Below are positions 1-13,900 of a DNA stretch of 64,000 nucleotides, in pieces. The stretch lies in assembly GCA_903813345.2 (NCBI GenBank), contig CAIIXF020000005.1, positions 39,621,375 through 39,685,374 on the forward strand. Reading direction: 5' to 3'. Each line of letters begins with the position of its first letter. Position 1 is the first letter of the stretch. Below the pieces are notes generated by a model that did not search any database, had not been told where the DNA came from, and was given only the letters and a program-made list of their open reading frames with translations. The DNA comes from Owenia fusiformis (taxonomy: Eukaryota > Annelida > Polychaeta > Sabellida > Oweniidae). Both the position numbers and the translations under genes were made by a program.

Positions 1-200
1 ATGTAGATGATTTAGAAAAAAATTGAAGTCAGTCTAAACAGTATTTGTTAAGTTATAGGAAGTTGTAAGAAATTGTTACAGACGCCGGACGCCGGACGCC
101 AACCGCCGGACGCCAACCACCAACCGCCGGACGCCAACCGCCGTCGCAAAAAAAACGGAGACCATAACAATATGTCACCACTTTTGGTGGTGACATAATA
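1..200 (+). repeat. 3' end of a hairpin-ended tandem-core element (cut by window edge)
   Basis: Bases 1-70 match 17961-18040 closely. A GC-rich GACGCCGGACGCCAACC stretch (82-146) is followed by CATAACAATATGTCACCAC and a hairpin TATGTCACCAC-TTTT-G-GTGGTGACATA (171-197). The same terminal hairpin recurs at 18097-18122 and 30537-30562. Confidence 0.75.
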
Positions 201-479
201 AAAAAATGATCAGAAATTGTAATTTTTACATACAAAGTTTCTCGAAAACAAGCGATTTTGGTAGAAAAGCCTGAAGAAAATCATATGTAATTGCCTACTG
301 CCATCATGATAAACCATGACATCTCAATTTGTCTCAATGTGAAATGCGATGGTATTATAAGTATCAGATTTGGTGATCAAAGTGAGTCCAGATTTTGGAT
401 CTGCTTATATTTCATCTAATATGAACAGTGGTCATCAAACTTGTGGAGATTGTATCACCTGAGCACTAAATAGAATACA

Positions 480-1795
480 ATACCTATATTTAATGTTCGT
501 ACATTAAGGGCAATGATTTCATGATAACCATTATACCTATATCAGATATGCCGATATCAAAGATATGTCTCATAATATCAGAGCATGTTCCTGGTGAAAC
601 AAAAAGATGTGATGAATATCAGAATGACCAAAAAATGTTTTTAAATTAGCGGTAATAGCAAAACTTTTGATAATAGTGATATATATTATTGCGATAAGCT
701 ATATTAACAAAGGTTTCCGACAAAAAAGATTTTTACAAATTTTGACAAATTAGCAGAATTAGCAACACATTCATTAATCCCATTAAAATAACATGGGGTC
801 TGAAAAATTAGCAAGTAAAAGTGACATTCCGCACCAAAGGCTTATTCTCATAATAGGCCCCCCTCACTAAATCTCATAATGTACACAGGCCCCTAGATAA
901 TGAATACTTCTCATTAAATACCTGACAGTATCTAATATTCTCTAACAATGTGTGATATTGAGATTGTTGGCCTCTGTAGAGCCTCCACAATTACTTAATT
1001 GTTCCAGCTTAACTTATCTTTTAGCCCAAGAGCTCAGACAGATGAATGTGCAGATAAAAGATTGAAGAGATTGTAAGAAGTCATGAAAAGCTACATTAAC
1101 CTATTTCTCCAAGGAGGATTGGCTCCCACAATCGAAGTAGATATTTTCCAAAAAACGCTGAAATGTTGTTATTTTCTGAAATTGTAACAGATTATAAATT
1201 CAAAATAAAAAACAGTTCAAATCTCAATCATTTCTTGTGAGTTTTGGAATTTTTCGTTGGGAAATAAGACCAAAATTCACGATTCAAATGTTGAAGTAAA
1301 CAAAATGGCGGCTGTTTGGATTCAAATTTTGTATCACGACATGCCCATATATGGGACAGAATATCGATGTTGCACTCTGGGAGCCAATCCTCCTTGCTAT
1401 GTCTCTGTATAATATTTGCTAATATAAGTGTCTGTGAGACAAAATATGGAGTTGTGGGGTACAGAACTAGATCCAGGATTGGGAGGTAGGAGTCCAGATT
1501 TGAAAAATCCAGAATATGACTCTCTCCCTTGTAATTATGGATTTCATTTGGTGACCTGGCAGTCATTTGAGATCGTTCACCTCAGCTTATATTCATCTAA
1601 TTAGGGGTCATATAACTTTCTACTATGGTATTATCAAATTGCTATGCCAATGCATATATGTCATGTTAGAACATTAAATGCAATGATTTCATGATAACCA
1701 TAATAACAGATGTAGCTCCTTGTATCAGATAAGCTGATATCAAAGATACGACTCAGAGCATGTTTCTGGTGAAACAGAAAAAAAATATATATAAA
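480..1795. repeat. Old direct duplication in the left-edge region
   Basis: The stretch CAATGATTTCATGATAACCAT and following CATATCAGA...GATATCAAAGATA...CAGAGCATGTT...CTGGTGAAACA at 510-605 recurs at 1680-1775. Between them I see nothing coding that I can support; this is presumably raf intron. Confidence 0.5.
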
Positions 1796-1796
1796 G

Positions 1797-2368
1797 ATTA
1801 TACTATATAAGGTTCAGGATATTGGGATTATCCCGAGGCCAATATAATATATTTGCCCGAGGACTGCAGGTCCCGAGGGAAAATATATCATATTGGCCAA
1901 GAGATAATCCCAATATCCTGAACCTACTATAGGATAATATGTTTATCCCATACCAATCTTGGTCATCTGGTTCACACTGTTCAATCGTGGAAATATTTTA
2001 GAATATTCATGTCCAGTTTTGTTTTCTTGGCCGTGGGTTGATTTTCCCGTTCTCTCAAATATTCCCACATTTATTTCTCGAATTTTTGATTGATTACGTG
2101 GATGCTCCTTCCCTTTTATAAACCATCAAACAAATCCCGATTATCTGTGTTTTCTCCATTGTCGTTTACAGTCATTACGCGAACATTACAAATTATGGAC
2201 AAATATGCAAGCGGCGATTATGACGTAGCGGTCAGATATACTATATCTGCCCGCTCGGAGCGGGACGTAAAGCTATATCTGCCCGCTGATGAAAATATAA
2301 GTTTTTACAAACTGGCTTTATGTACCTGTAACACGTCCAAGTATGGGATAAATATATATATATCATCC
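1797..2368. mobile_element. Nested inverted-repeat elements
   Basis: A 114-bp hairpin (arms about 1811-1854 and 1880-1924, AGGTTCAGGATATTGGGAT with its complement) sits beside a wider inverted repeat: GGATAATATGTTTATCCCATAC (1932-1953) against GTATGGGATAAATATATATA (2341-2360). The interior has repeated CTATATCTGCCCGCT at about 2251 and 2283. Presumably miniature DNA elements, one in or next to another. Confidence 0.65.
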
Positions 2369-4025
2369 TCTAAATACTGACTTCAATTATATTAGTGTTT
2401 TCTATTTTTGTCAATGATTTTTACCTTTGAATTAATAAAATACAAATGAAATTTGAATGTCTGTTGATTTTTTTTAAATTGTCCCTGATGAGGTCAAAAT
2501 ATCGTAAACATTTGGGTTTTTATCTTCCATTTGTCATTTGCTTTTTAATAATTTTTAGCACCATTTCTGTACAGGATATACCATGTCAAGCAATAAGTTC
2601 ACGTTTTTATGATTGGAATAATGGTTGGAAAACATTTATCCTGAACTTTATGCAAAAACCAATGATAATCCTGCCGAACAAAAAAACTATCCTCTATCTA
2701 TGACTATAGATTTTATGAAAAACTAGGAGTTTTTTCCTGTGTATGAAGGTTACCTATGGATATTGATTGGAACTTCATTTGAGATAGTAACTTTAATCTT
2801 GGCTAGCAATATAAAACATGATAATGTACAAGCACCCTCTGTTCCACCTCAAAGTGCATATACGTAAACTGCTTATACACACACCTTTTAATAGACAAGC
2901 AGTCTGTAACGCTTTTTAAGTAATTGTGTTCAAAGGATCACAATATTAATCTATAACGAGCAGAATTTCTTTTCTTTTATCTGGGTTACATCAATAAAAT
3001 CCCAGCATTACATCAATTTACAGTGCAAGAGTGGGGGTGTTTGCAATTTGCAATAGGGAAAATGGATCAAAAATAAATACCATGTACTAACTTATTTAAC
3101 CCTAGAAGCATTTGAGATACATAAGTACATAATGTGCTTAGATTCAAGGCACTTCGAAATAATTCCTTTTAATTCGACTTGTCCATATTTCTTCTGATGA
3201 GGGACGTGACCCAACGCCATTTACCAGCTGATAAGTGCTCCCTCAACAAAATGTCACTTTATGACCCCAACTAAATAGATAACAGCTTTTAATGAATACT
3301 GGGGACCAGAGGGCTTTATTTCGCTATAGCATTGTTTCTTCACATCTAAATAATCATGTTATTTTATTTACATTATGTTAAGATGCAATATAATACGTAT
3401 CTGGTATTGAAATTTCTTATAAAATATCATGCCGCAGTATATTGATCAATTTTATTGAAAGAGTAATGAACTGGCCAAGGCCATTTACAAGTGCCTGGGA
3501 ACTTTGCGTTAATATGAAAATCAATATGAAACCTTTACAGTGCTATAAGACAATGTATCATTGACGAACAGACTGCAAGCCAATGAACTCTCTTTTTAAA
3601 GAACAATCCATCTTTTGATCTTTATGCAAAATGTTCTGTCAAATACTGGGAAACGCTGGAAAAATTAACAATCTCTGTAGATGCATTTTGAGTTTAATTA
3701 TATTAGAATATATTATAACATCCGAACCTTGTTTCACAACAGAATTTAATAGAAAACAATACAGGTTTTATAATATTTATTGGCAGATGACGTAAATATG
3801 CCTACTCCCATCTCAGATATCCAAGGGGTAATGCTAAGTAAGAATAAGGGGTCCAATTTATCCTTATTCTAATAATAATGGTATATGGAACTTGAAGCCA
3901 TAACAAGCATGTAGAAAATGTATCAAAATATATATTCATAGGTCTATACAATGATAATGGTTTTGTAAAATATGAGACAAAATATCACAAGGCTAGATTA
4001 ACTTCATTGATTTCTATATGGAGAC

Positions 4026-4479
4026 TAGGGGTACCACGAGCGCTCGAGTGCTCGAGCAATTCACCTCCGATACGAACTGTATCGATACATAAAATGAATA
4101 TCGGTCTTATCGTTTTTTGACCGGAAGTCCCTTCTTACTTACCCAAAGGAAGGGAAAAACTCTTAAAGAGCTTAGAGATGACAGACAGTCATAGTTACAT
4201 ATCTTGCTTGCCACCTTCATTTGCCCAGCTAGTTCCCGAATACTACATATCGTTAAGATGTTTTAATTGATGTTAGCATATTTTACACCTTTCTTTGTCA
4301 TGATGTGAAATAAACGTAATCCGGCTGAAGTACTTCACAAGTTTGAATAAAAATTAGAAAAAATCTCAGTTTTACTTCAACTTACGCTGTATCATTGTAT
4401 CTTTGCGTTCGTATCGTATCGTGAGGCCAATATCGTAGATACGTATCGATATTCAATTTCTCGTATCGTGGTACCCCTA
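4026..4479. mobile_element. hAT-like miniature element (454 bp) with 8-bp target duplication
   Basis: Ends TAGGGGTACCACGA and TCGTGGTACCCCTA are inverted repeats, flanked by ATGGAGAC at 4018-4025 and 4480-4487. An 8-bp duplication and these termini fit the hAT superfamily. Subterminal TATCGATAC/GTATCGTATCG motifs are dense. No coding sequence. Confidence 0.87.
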
Positions 4480-4997
4480 ATGGAGACCTAGAAATATCAT
4501 CCTCTAGTTCTCCGACATGTATCTTATAAATTTTGATAAGACCCATGTTACTCTCGCATTTCTACAATTTTTCTCCTATCATGTTCAACTACCTTTTGTG
4601 ATATATCACCTTATATGTGACACCTGTGTCACCTTATGTGTGACACCTGAACCCAAACACGAAAAGATGAAAAGGGAATTTATCATATGAGGTTTTTCCT
4701 TAGGGAGACAATTATTTTTATGAAATGTCTCCTTCGGGAGACAGTCTCACCTGGTGAGAATAGGGATTGAATTCGGACAATATGAGGCTTCATTAAAAGT
4801 TGCAATTTATATACATGTACATGTATATCAATAAGAGCTGGTTAACATGTGCTTGAAACACTCTTTGTGCATAGTGACTCTGCTTGACACATAGTGAATG
4901 CCCTGAAAACTCCCGCAGCTAAAAGTGACTATGTGAAAGTTACTTTGACATAAGGTAGTGCTATAAGTACACCAAGTAAAAATATAAATTAACTTAC

Positions 4998-7900
4998 CTG
5001 GTTCTACTATTGGTGACGTAACACTTCTCAGCCTCCAAATCCCTCAGTTTCATGGCTTTAGCTAGACCTTCTTTTAATGTGATTCCCGATTTAATAGTCA
5101 CCTGAAAATAAATGACAAATCGTAATTTATTTTAGATGTAATATACATGTTAAATACCCAGTATAACAGATCTAAATGGATTTCCAAGGTAAGTTAACAA
5201 ATGTACACTGTGAGCCTTGGCCCCCTACATCTATGTTAATCTCAAGAGTGTTAGGTAACAGGTCTATCTAGGCCTACGGCGTGCGTCTACGCGGTAGCTA
5301 GGCATCGTCGTCAGTCCAAAACAACAACAAAACAATGAGTGTTTGTAAAATATAGTGACTTGGTCGGCGGCGTGCGTCTACGCGGTAGCTAGGCATCGTC
5401 GTCAGTACAAAAAACAACAACAAAACAATGAATGTTTGTAAAATATAGTCATTTTTTTTTATAATTGTGTTACAATTAGGTGCTAGGCCAATTTTGGTCG
5501 GCGGCGTGCGTCTACGCGGTAGCTAGGCGTCGTCGTCAGTCAAAAACAGCAATATTGTTTGTTTGTAAATAGTGATTATTTTCAATTTAACATTTACATA
5601 ATTTGTATAAATGTATCTCCTTTATATAAAGAACAATAAATACATACATACAATACAATATGATTCAGTCATTTTCTAAGCAGAAATATGCCTTTTTTAA
5701 TGCAATAACATAACTCTTTATTACATCTCTCAGGTTGACTATCATTTCATTCTTAGATATTTGGTTCTAGAGACTTATCAGGACTACCAGAAACTTTCAG
5801 TACTGGGCTACTGCTATGCATCTTTTGCATTTAAGCCAGTTTTCTAAGGAGCTCACAATGTCAGGTAAAAAAAAGACCAATCAAAATCATAGAGATTTTA
5901 ACAGAACTTCTTTCTTGCTGAGGATAGGTCATTTTTATAACAACTCATTTTATATACTGTCTACATCTTTCACATTTGCACAAAGAGTGCACCGAGGGAA
6001 TTAGAAAACAGTGAAGTGAATACTTTTTATAAAATATATAAAAAAGGAAAAAATAAAGTGACCTACTTATTTTTACTATTAAAAGTAGGTCACTGAATTT
6101 TCTCATTTTTCATACATTTATAAAAAATATATTCTCCTCAATCTTTTCTAGGTAAATTAGTGCACTCTTTGTGAAAAACTGAAAGATGTAGACATTTTGG
6201 GGAAGGAGGAGTTCATCTTTGAAAAGTAACATGTGACTATGAGGATTGCATCAAAATGACCCTAAAGGTGATTTTTTGTTATTTTTTGCATTGCAATTTC
6301 CTCTGATGTAAGAAATATGAATCGGTGATCTCCCCAGCATTAAAGCAAGTAGGCGAAAAAATCTATTTGCACCCACTTGAAAATGATAAAATTAATGAAA
6401 AATGGGCATATTTTAAAAACAGGCTTGCACCCACCTGAAAATCTATTTGCACCCACTTGAAAATGAGAAAATTAATGAAAATTGGCATATTTTGACCTAT
6501 TTCAGTCTAAATTTCGAAAATTAGAATTTTGCACCAACTTGAGAAAAATTCCTTGGGAGAACACTGTGAATGATTTAAAATATAAAATAAATGGTCTAGA
6601 TAATTTTGCCTTTTGCAAACATGTCTACTGCATTACCTGGAAATTCAATTGATTATAAATATCTATGTCTGGTTTTGTGGCTTGAAACCCAACACAGCCA
6701 CAAAATAATGCAAAAACCATGATGATGTCTTTTTCTATGTTCCTGTGCTACTTATTTTACGTCCATTTGATTATCGATCTCTGATTTAATATGTTGGCAT
6801 CCAACAATATTCTAACATGTCTTCATATCATGCATTATTTTTCACCTCAAAAAACATATCCAAATGTTGTAAAATTATCCTATTGTTCTATTTTTCTGAT
6901 ATGATATTAATATTTTTCCATATTTATCCTTACTGGTATATAAATGTTTACTCCTATGTTCCTGTCATGAAATATGAAACAAAAATATAATTTATATTTT
7001 TTCTTGGTCTTACAACCTTGCTAAACAAACAAATCAACAGTTTGAAACAATAATTATTAATTAGGTGTAAATCTGTCAGGTCAACAAATGCCAATCATTA
7101 TTATCAGGCCAATAATAACAGCAATGTTTGCAAATGTCGTCCAATTCAGAATGCTGATTAGCCCATGTACCAAACTATGGTCTCGTAAAAAACAGATGTG
7201 TGCCAAATATGTGATCAGCATTTGGAGATTTGGTGATGATCTTATAAATACAATTATGTCAGTGTATACTAATATATACACAATATTATACATGTATAGT
7301 ATACTCCATTGGCACGAGGAGATTGCCACATTTGTGGTCACTAACCATCTGCTAGTTCTTTATTCAAACAAAACATTGAATTCCATTTCTTTTAATCATG
7401 ACTAAAGGTTTATAGTTTATCTCATTTAACACGGAATACATATGTCACCAATATATGATATCGGTGAAATCAAATAAAAGAAAATTGAACTTACTGTTGT
7501 TATTTGGTGATTGGGCAGGTAGGCTTTCAACATTTGCTTCATTGGCGATTTTGGAGCAATAGGGGTAGTTAACTTATCAAAATTCTGTAGATTCTGTAGA
7601 TTTGAAGAACTCGTGTTAGGTGTCATGAATAATGGCGTCCCAGGATGTGGAGGGGGAGACGATACTTGCGAGAATATCTGATGCTCTTCCAGGCTGGTTT
7701 TCCTGGGTAGAGGGGGTGAGTCCATATCTTGGGGTGACAGGGTCGGGATGGGGGAGCTACGCTCATCGCTTGTCTGCTCCATTAGTTCTTGTTCTTTCAA
7801 CTGTAGCTCATGAATCTTGTCAGTAAGCGCCTCATACTCCTGAAAGGCACAGATTTGTGAATATGTAAATCATTTACACATTCAACAACGTAGCATTTTC

Positions 7901-10900
7901 TACCGACGGGAAAATCTCCCAATTTTTCTTCATAAACCTGTCTTATAGACAAGTTTTGTGTAGTTTAAGTTTTGTTTTGATATATTGCGGTATAAGTTAA
8001 TAAAACACAAGACTTACAAGTCTGAAGGACATGTCTATGAAAAAATATTAGGAAATCCTTCTATTGTTTGAAAATGCTATGCAATCAAAACTGTAAATGA
8101 TTTTTTGGACCACCCTGTATATACCCTGTAAGTCTATATGCAAGTGTTAGGAGGTTGTTTTAGGCCATCTCATACCATTGCCCTTGGAAAATATCCTACT
8201 GGTACTTGGCATAAAACCTAGATTGTGTAATCATATTGACCCTTGGTATAAAACTCATATTCAGTCCCTCCCAATATATAACCTCTATTTATCCCATTAT
8301 CATATTATATCAATGTCAGGTATGTTTAGATAATGAATGGTTTGTGGTTGTATTCATAATTTCACCAACTTATGTTATTGTACTGCCCAGGACAATAACA
8401 TATCTTTAACCATAAAAAACAAACATCTTTTCAAAATAATGACTTATGCCATGGTCACATTTGCCACGATTCATGGGCCGGTGCCCAGCCAATGGGGTAT
8501 TCTGTTCAAAACTGAATATAATTGTGAACATGTTATTCAATCTGGCCTAGCCAATGAATCTGAGCAAATGTGACCTAGGCATAATGAGCAGTATTGCATC
8601 AAGTCAATATTTTTGAAGAAAAGTGTTTTGTACATGCATATTCATAATTTTTGTTATCATGAAATACTCTCATTGAAGCCAAAAGGTTAATTATTTTCCA
8701 GGAATTATATTAATTTAAGATATGCCTGTGTGATGAGACTGCTACAAACACACATTCTATCAATCTGCACTGACGTCTCTTAATCGAGACCAAACCTATT
8801 TTTCAAATGGTAAGTTCTTGATTTTAGTTCGAATTTTCCAATGTTAAATTTCAAAATAAGGCACATGACGTGAATGGAATCACACTACCAAACAGAAAGG
8901 CATTAACATAAGGCAATGAGAAGATTTATCAAAAAAAACATTTAAATGGACCCCCTAGAAAATGAGATGGATATCCAAAAGTAAACTAGAAAATAGAACT
9001 CCAAGGAGTACCATCTCTCACCTAACAAAACCTATTTTGATAGATAGTGCCCATCGAGACAATTTTTTCTTGAACAGAGTTCATTGGTCCCTAGGTATTA
9101 GCATTTAAAATTTGAACCGTTTTGAAATTCAGCTATCTTGAACATTCCTTCCCTACCAGAGCTCCTTTGTCTTTGTCCCTATGCATCAGCATATAAAATT
9201 TGAACCAAATTCATTCACTGGTATTTGATTTAACAAAGATTACGTTTTTTACCAAAAATGGTGGCCATTTTGAAATTCAGTGGCCATCTTGAAAATCTCT
9301 TCTTGAGCAAAGCTCCTTTGTCCCTTATCATTACCGTATAAAATTTAAACCAATAAATGGAACAGTATTTGAGTTATCAAAGATTATGTTGTAATGAAAA
9401 TGCTGGCAATTTTTAATTAAGCAACCATATTGAAAATTCCTTCTCGAACAAACGAATGGACGGACGAACCAATGGCTTCTCTATATATCCCGTTTGAACT
9501 TTTCTGTGGGATAATCAGCTCTAGAATTTGGTATCCTCTAGCAAGTAAACAAATTTGAAATGAAAAAACCCCAATGAGCGGTTTTCCTGGAATCGCTATG
9601 ACAAGAGTTGGATGGCTCACGATAACAATTATGATCATGGTGCCAACATGACAACTACACAGCATCAGTGGTGTGATAAAAACATGGGATAAAAGCAAAC
9701 ACCATAACATCAGTGCAACATTCCAAATGTTTAAAGAATTTAAATTGACAGCCTCCTCCAGAAAAAGTACAGAAAACCTCTCATTAAAAATACTTAAAAC
9801 TGCTTATGTCTTTTGCTGAATCAGTTGAACACAGAATAGAATCAAGACTGGTTGTCTTATAGGTGATTAAGGTGATAGTTGGAATGAATTCACAATCAAT
9901 AGGTGTATATCTCTTTACACATATTTTCATAGTACTATTCTCGCACTGAACGTCAATGTGACGTTAGTCTCTCAATATGGCCAGAAACTGCCATTATAGA
10001 TGCATTATCACCCATTAGGTCAGTTTTAAATCACGCAAAGGGGAAATTACGGCAACAATATATTTCTGCAAAAAATATCGAGATAACACCTTGTTTCATT
10101 TTACATAGAATATTCAGAATATTGTTCATATTAAATGCTTTGTCCATATTATCTCTTATATTTTAAAAAGGTAATATGATGTAGTGTTGAATCTCATAGT
10201 CTCCTGCTGTAGTAATAAAATTTTGTCTCAAAGGACATCATTTAATGCTGACATGTAATTATCTCCCCAAACAATACAATTGGATGCCTTTTCTATTTTT
10301 TGAAGCAAACCTTGTTAGCTTATATCAAGAGCATAAGTATAGCTCCTACTTTAGAAATTAATATTTCAGGATAAATAGTTTTCTTGTGAAAAGTTTTGGA
10401 TATAGAAAATATCCCATCGGAGGACATGATACCAGACACAATTCCAAATTGTTTTTTTATTTATATTATGATTTAAATTTTATAAGGAATTTGATTTTCT
10501 AAATTTATCATGATATGTCTCCCATTTATTCAATCACAATATGCAGGTTTAATAATTATTAACAAAGATCAATGTGACATAATATGTTGAAGTTGATCTA
10601 TAAAACACAATGTTTGACACGAGTAATTTTCCTCCTATCGCATCAGCAATCCAAATATGTTACGATCTAGACAACACAATAGCAATGAACATGAACTTAG
10701 TAAGTCCTAAAATAAAAAATCAAATAAAAGAGTTCAAAATAAGTCAAGAGTCATCTAATTTTAGACAAAAAATGGAATAAGATTATTGACCAAATATGGC
10801 TAAGAATAAGATTAAGAAAGATCCCATTATTAATATCAAAGCACGATAATATAAATATATACAGCAACATGGTATCAATAGAGTATGACGTAAATTAACT

Positions 10901-13900
10901 TCAACAATCAATTAATTATATTTTGTCAAAAGAAGGTTAGAATGACCTAGTTTTAAGTGTACTTATTTCATCTCCAAAATGGTTCAACTTTATTTACTTC
11001 TCCCAGTTGTCTGTTTGCAAACAGAAAGCATTTTGCACAGATTCGCATTTTGAATTTTAATTAAAGGGTTACTTTAAGCTTCCTGTATAAAAACAATATG
11101 GCGGCTCCAGGTGAGTCTATTGGACCAGTCTATTTTCAAGAAATAAGATGAGTTTTTTTTCCAATTTATTGTAATCATCTTGAAGATAAATCTGTTTCAC
11201 AATGATTCTATAAACATGGGGAGAATGAATCCAAAAAATGCATGTGCATCAGCCAATATAAACCCTTGTACTAATCCAAACTGCCTTGTTTCATTCACAG
11301 GATCTTCATAAGACCATGCTATGTCCTAATACATGATGGGTTAATCTAGATGTCAATTTTTCCTATTAAACACAAATAGAAGATCTTGAAACTTCACCCA
11401 TAAAATATTAAATTGATTTGCCATTTAAAAATCTCCCTTCTAAAAATGTGTGACGATCTTTCTTATACTATTCCTACATAAACAGGCAGGTGTTTACGCA
11501 CTGACCGCCGCAGTGATATATCACTGCACGGGAGTTCGCTTCAACCTATGAACCATTGAGTATTATTCCTAGATTGCGTCTTTTATACTAAATGGTGAGC
11601 AACACCAAAAATGAGCATTCGCTTTGCTAAACGATATGCATTACCCTTTAAATGCCCTAGAATTTTCAGCAAAAATGTGATAAACAATCAGTAGTACCTG
11701 GAAATTTCAAATATCAATGAGGCCAAAAAATATTTCAATTTGCTTTTCTGTAGTTTTATTAGCTCTAGAACAAATGACTATATCACAATATTTTTGTCTT
11801 TTAAAGCCAGGAGAAATCCCTCATAATCCACCCTTTTTACTCGCAGAATCAGTGTGGGTCTTACGATTTTTCTCTCACTCAACAAGTGGCAATCCACTTG
11901 CGTTTTCACACTCGTCAATGAAAAATTACACTTGCCACAGTGTTGCAACTAATGATAAATTATATGTATATTCACAGTTTTCTTGTAAATAAAAATCTTT
12001 AAAAAGAAAGTAATATGTTTATGAAAGTACTCAAAATTGACTTTGATGTATAATATTCAACAATGGCGAATTTCATGTTTTTCATGTTAGATAATGTGGC
12101 GAGGCACTTCAATTTTACACTCGACTTTGAATGTTTACAACTGCCTGGGACTACTGTCGAGTAGATATAACCCACACTGAGAATTCATCATTTCAACTTG
12201 CAGATACCTCACTGGAAGGGAGCATTGTCATGAGATTCAAATTATCACTTGGGTGACTCACAGTTTTGCATTTTGTTCTGGCAGGTTCAGTAAATTATTG
12301 TTAAGTATTACTCTGATATCATTTTCATGGCATCGATGTCATCACTTTGGCATCAGAGAGTCCAATAAAGAAAAACAATTAAAAGCCATCTCAAACTAGG
12401 TACTTTTTCATAAAACTGATTTTGAAGAGACGACCTTAAATGACCTTCAAGAAAATCAATGTGGTTTTCAATTTTGACCTTTTTGCAATATAAAGAATGA
12501 TGAAAGAGTAAATGACTAATAACAGAGATCTAGATCTTTAACAACCGCTGTAACTATCTGTGGTGCTCTTATTCGCTCAACCAATTAATATGAGATGGTC
12601 ATACTTTTCATTTTTAAAATTCTGCCTTAAATCTCTCAAAACATGATAATTTTGCATGCCTCTCATTTTCAACCAGGTGAAAATTCATCCATGTTTGCTC
12701 ATGTAGACTCAACCTATCAAAATCTCAATAGTATAGTTTCCATATAGCTTTTGAAATCTCGCTAAACCTCGTTTTTCGTGAGATTTTAAGAGATCCGCAT
12801 ATTAAACCTCCAATAACTTACATTACCTTCTTTTAAATGGCATATTTGAATCCAGTGAAATGTTTTCTCCTATAATAGCCTTGATTTACACAGTTATGTA
12901 ATTTGAATAATTTTCTATGACAATTTAAAAAACTCGGGCCAAATGTCCATAGATGCAATGCTAAAATTCTTTAAAACCTTGGATTATCTGTATGTCAACC
13001 AACATTTGCATGTTTAATCACAACATGTACATAAATAGGGTCACGATGTGGTATATCATTCAAGTTTTATACAGATTCAACTAACACTCTTTCATAAATC
13101 ATGAAATTAAGCCATTTTTCCAAGATTTTAGCATGTAAGTGAATGGAACTCTAGCCCAAGTTAAAAGCTGAATAAAAGATGGCAGCACTAGATTTCATTG
13201 CTTTTTCTGCTATTTAGAAACTATCCTATTGGGAGCAGTGCCCACTTGCTTCAATTCTAGGGAGATCACTGGGAGTAAAAACTGCAATAATCAGATAAAG
13301 AGAGGTAAAATGAGAAATATATTGAGACATACCTGTAGGTACATAGACGGAGGATGCTGATGTTTCCCAAACTCATCATTGAGTGCCTCAAGATTCTCCT
13401 TAGTCAATCTAATCACATTTTGTATGTTTCTAATCTGTAAAAAATAATAAAGAAGTTCTTTAAGCACTTAGTCCATATATTACATGAAGGTGTCTGAACC
13501 TAAGCATATCTTTGAACCAAATACAGTAAAACCTGTCTAAGTGGAATACCTCTAAGAGTGTTCTACTTGGGAGGTGTTTCACTGACAGAGGTTCATTTAA
13601 TATCATGTCAGTTGGTCTTGTGTTCCGCTAACAGAGGTGTTCCACTACGAGAGGTTTTTCACTTTACATATTTCTACCTCTCAAATCTGTCGATATCAAA
13701 CATAAATTTTTGTGACTTTGTTCAGCCACATTCTGTTTAATTTATCTTTTTTCCATTTTATAAAAGTAGATAGTAAAATAGATAAACCAATGTGATATAG
13801 ATTTTAACAACTAGATAAGTTAAGCCCATTGCATGGGGAAGTTATAAATTTAAAAAAAAGATAAATATATGAGGTGATGAGGTGTAAAAATGAAAGATTT

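Noticed and set aside
1228-1566. 112-aa minus-strand reading frame as a raf exon
   Set aside because: No Raf C1 or kinase motif, and flanks lack fitting splice sites in the expected phase.
2446-2703. 85-aa plus-strand frame with a hydrophobic stretch, resembling a type II anchor
   Set aside because: Low-complexity AT-rich sequence, no partner exon and no homology that I recognise.
7088-7405. 105-aa plus-strand frame in a raf intron
   Set aside because: Composition is AT-rich and overlaps an equally long antisense frame; no support.
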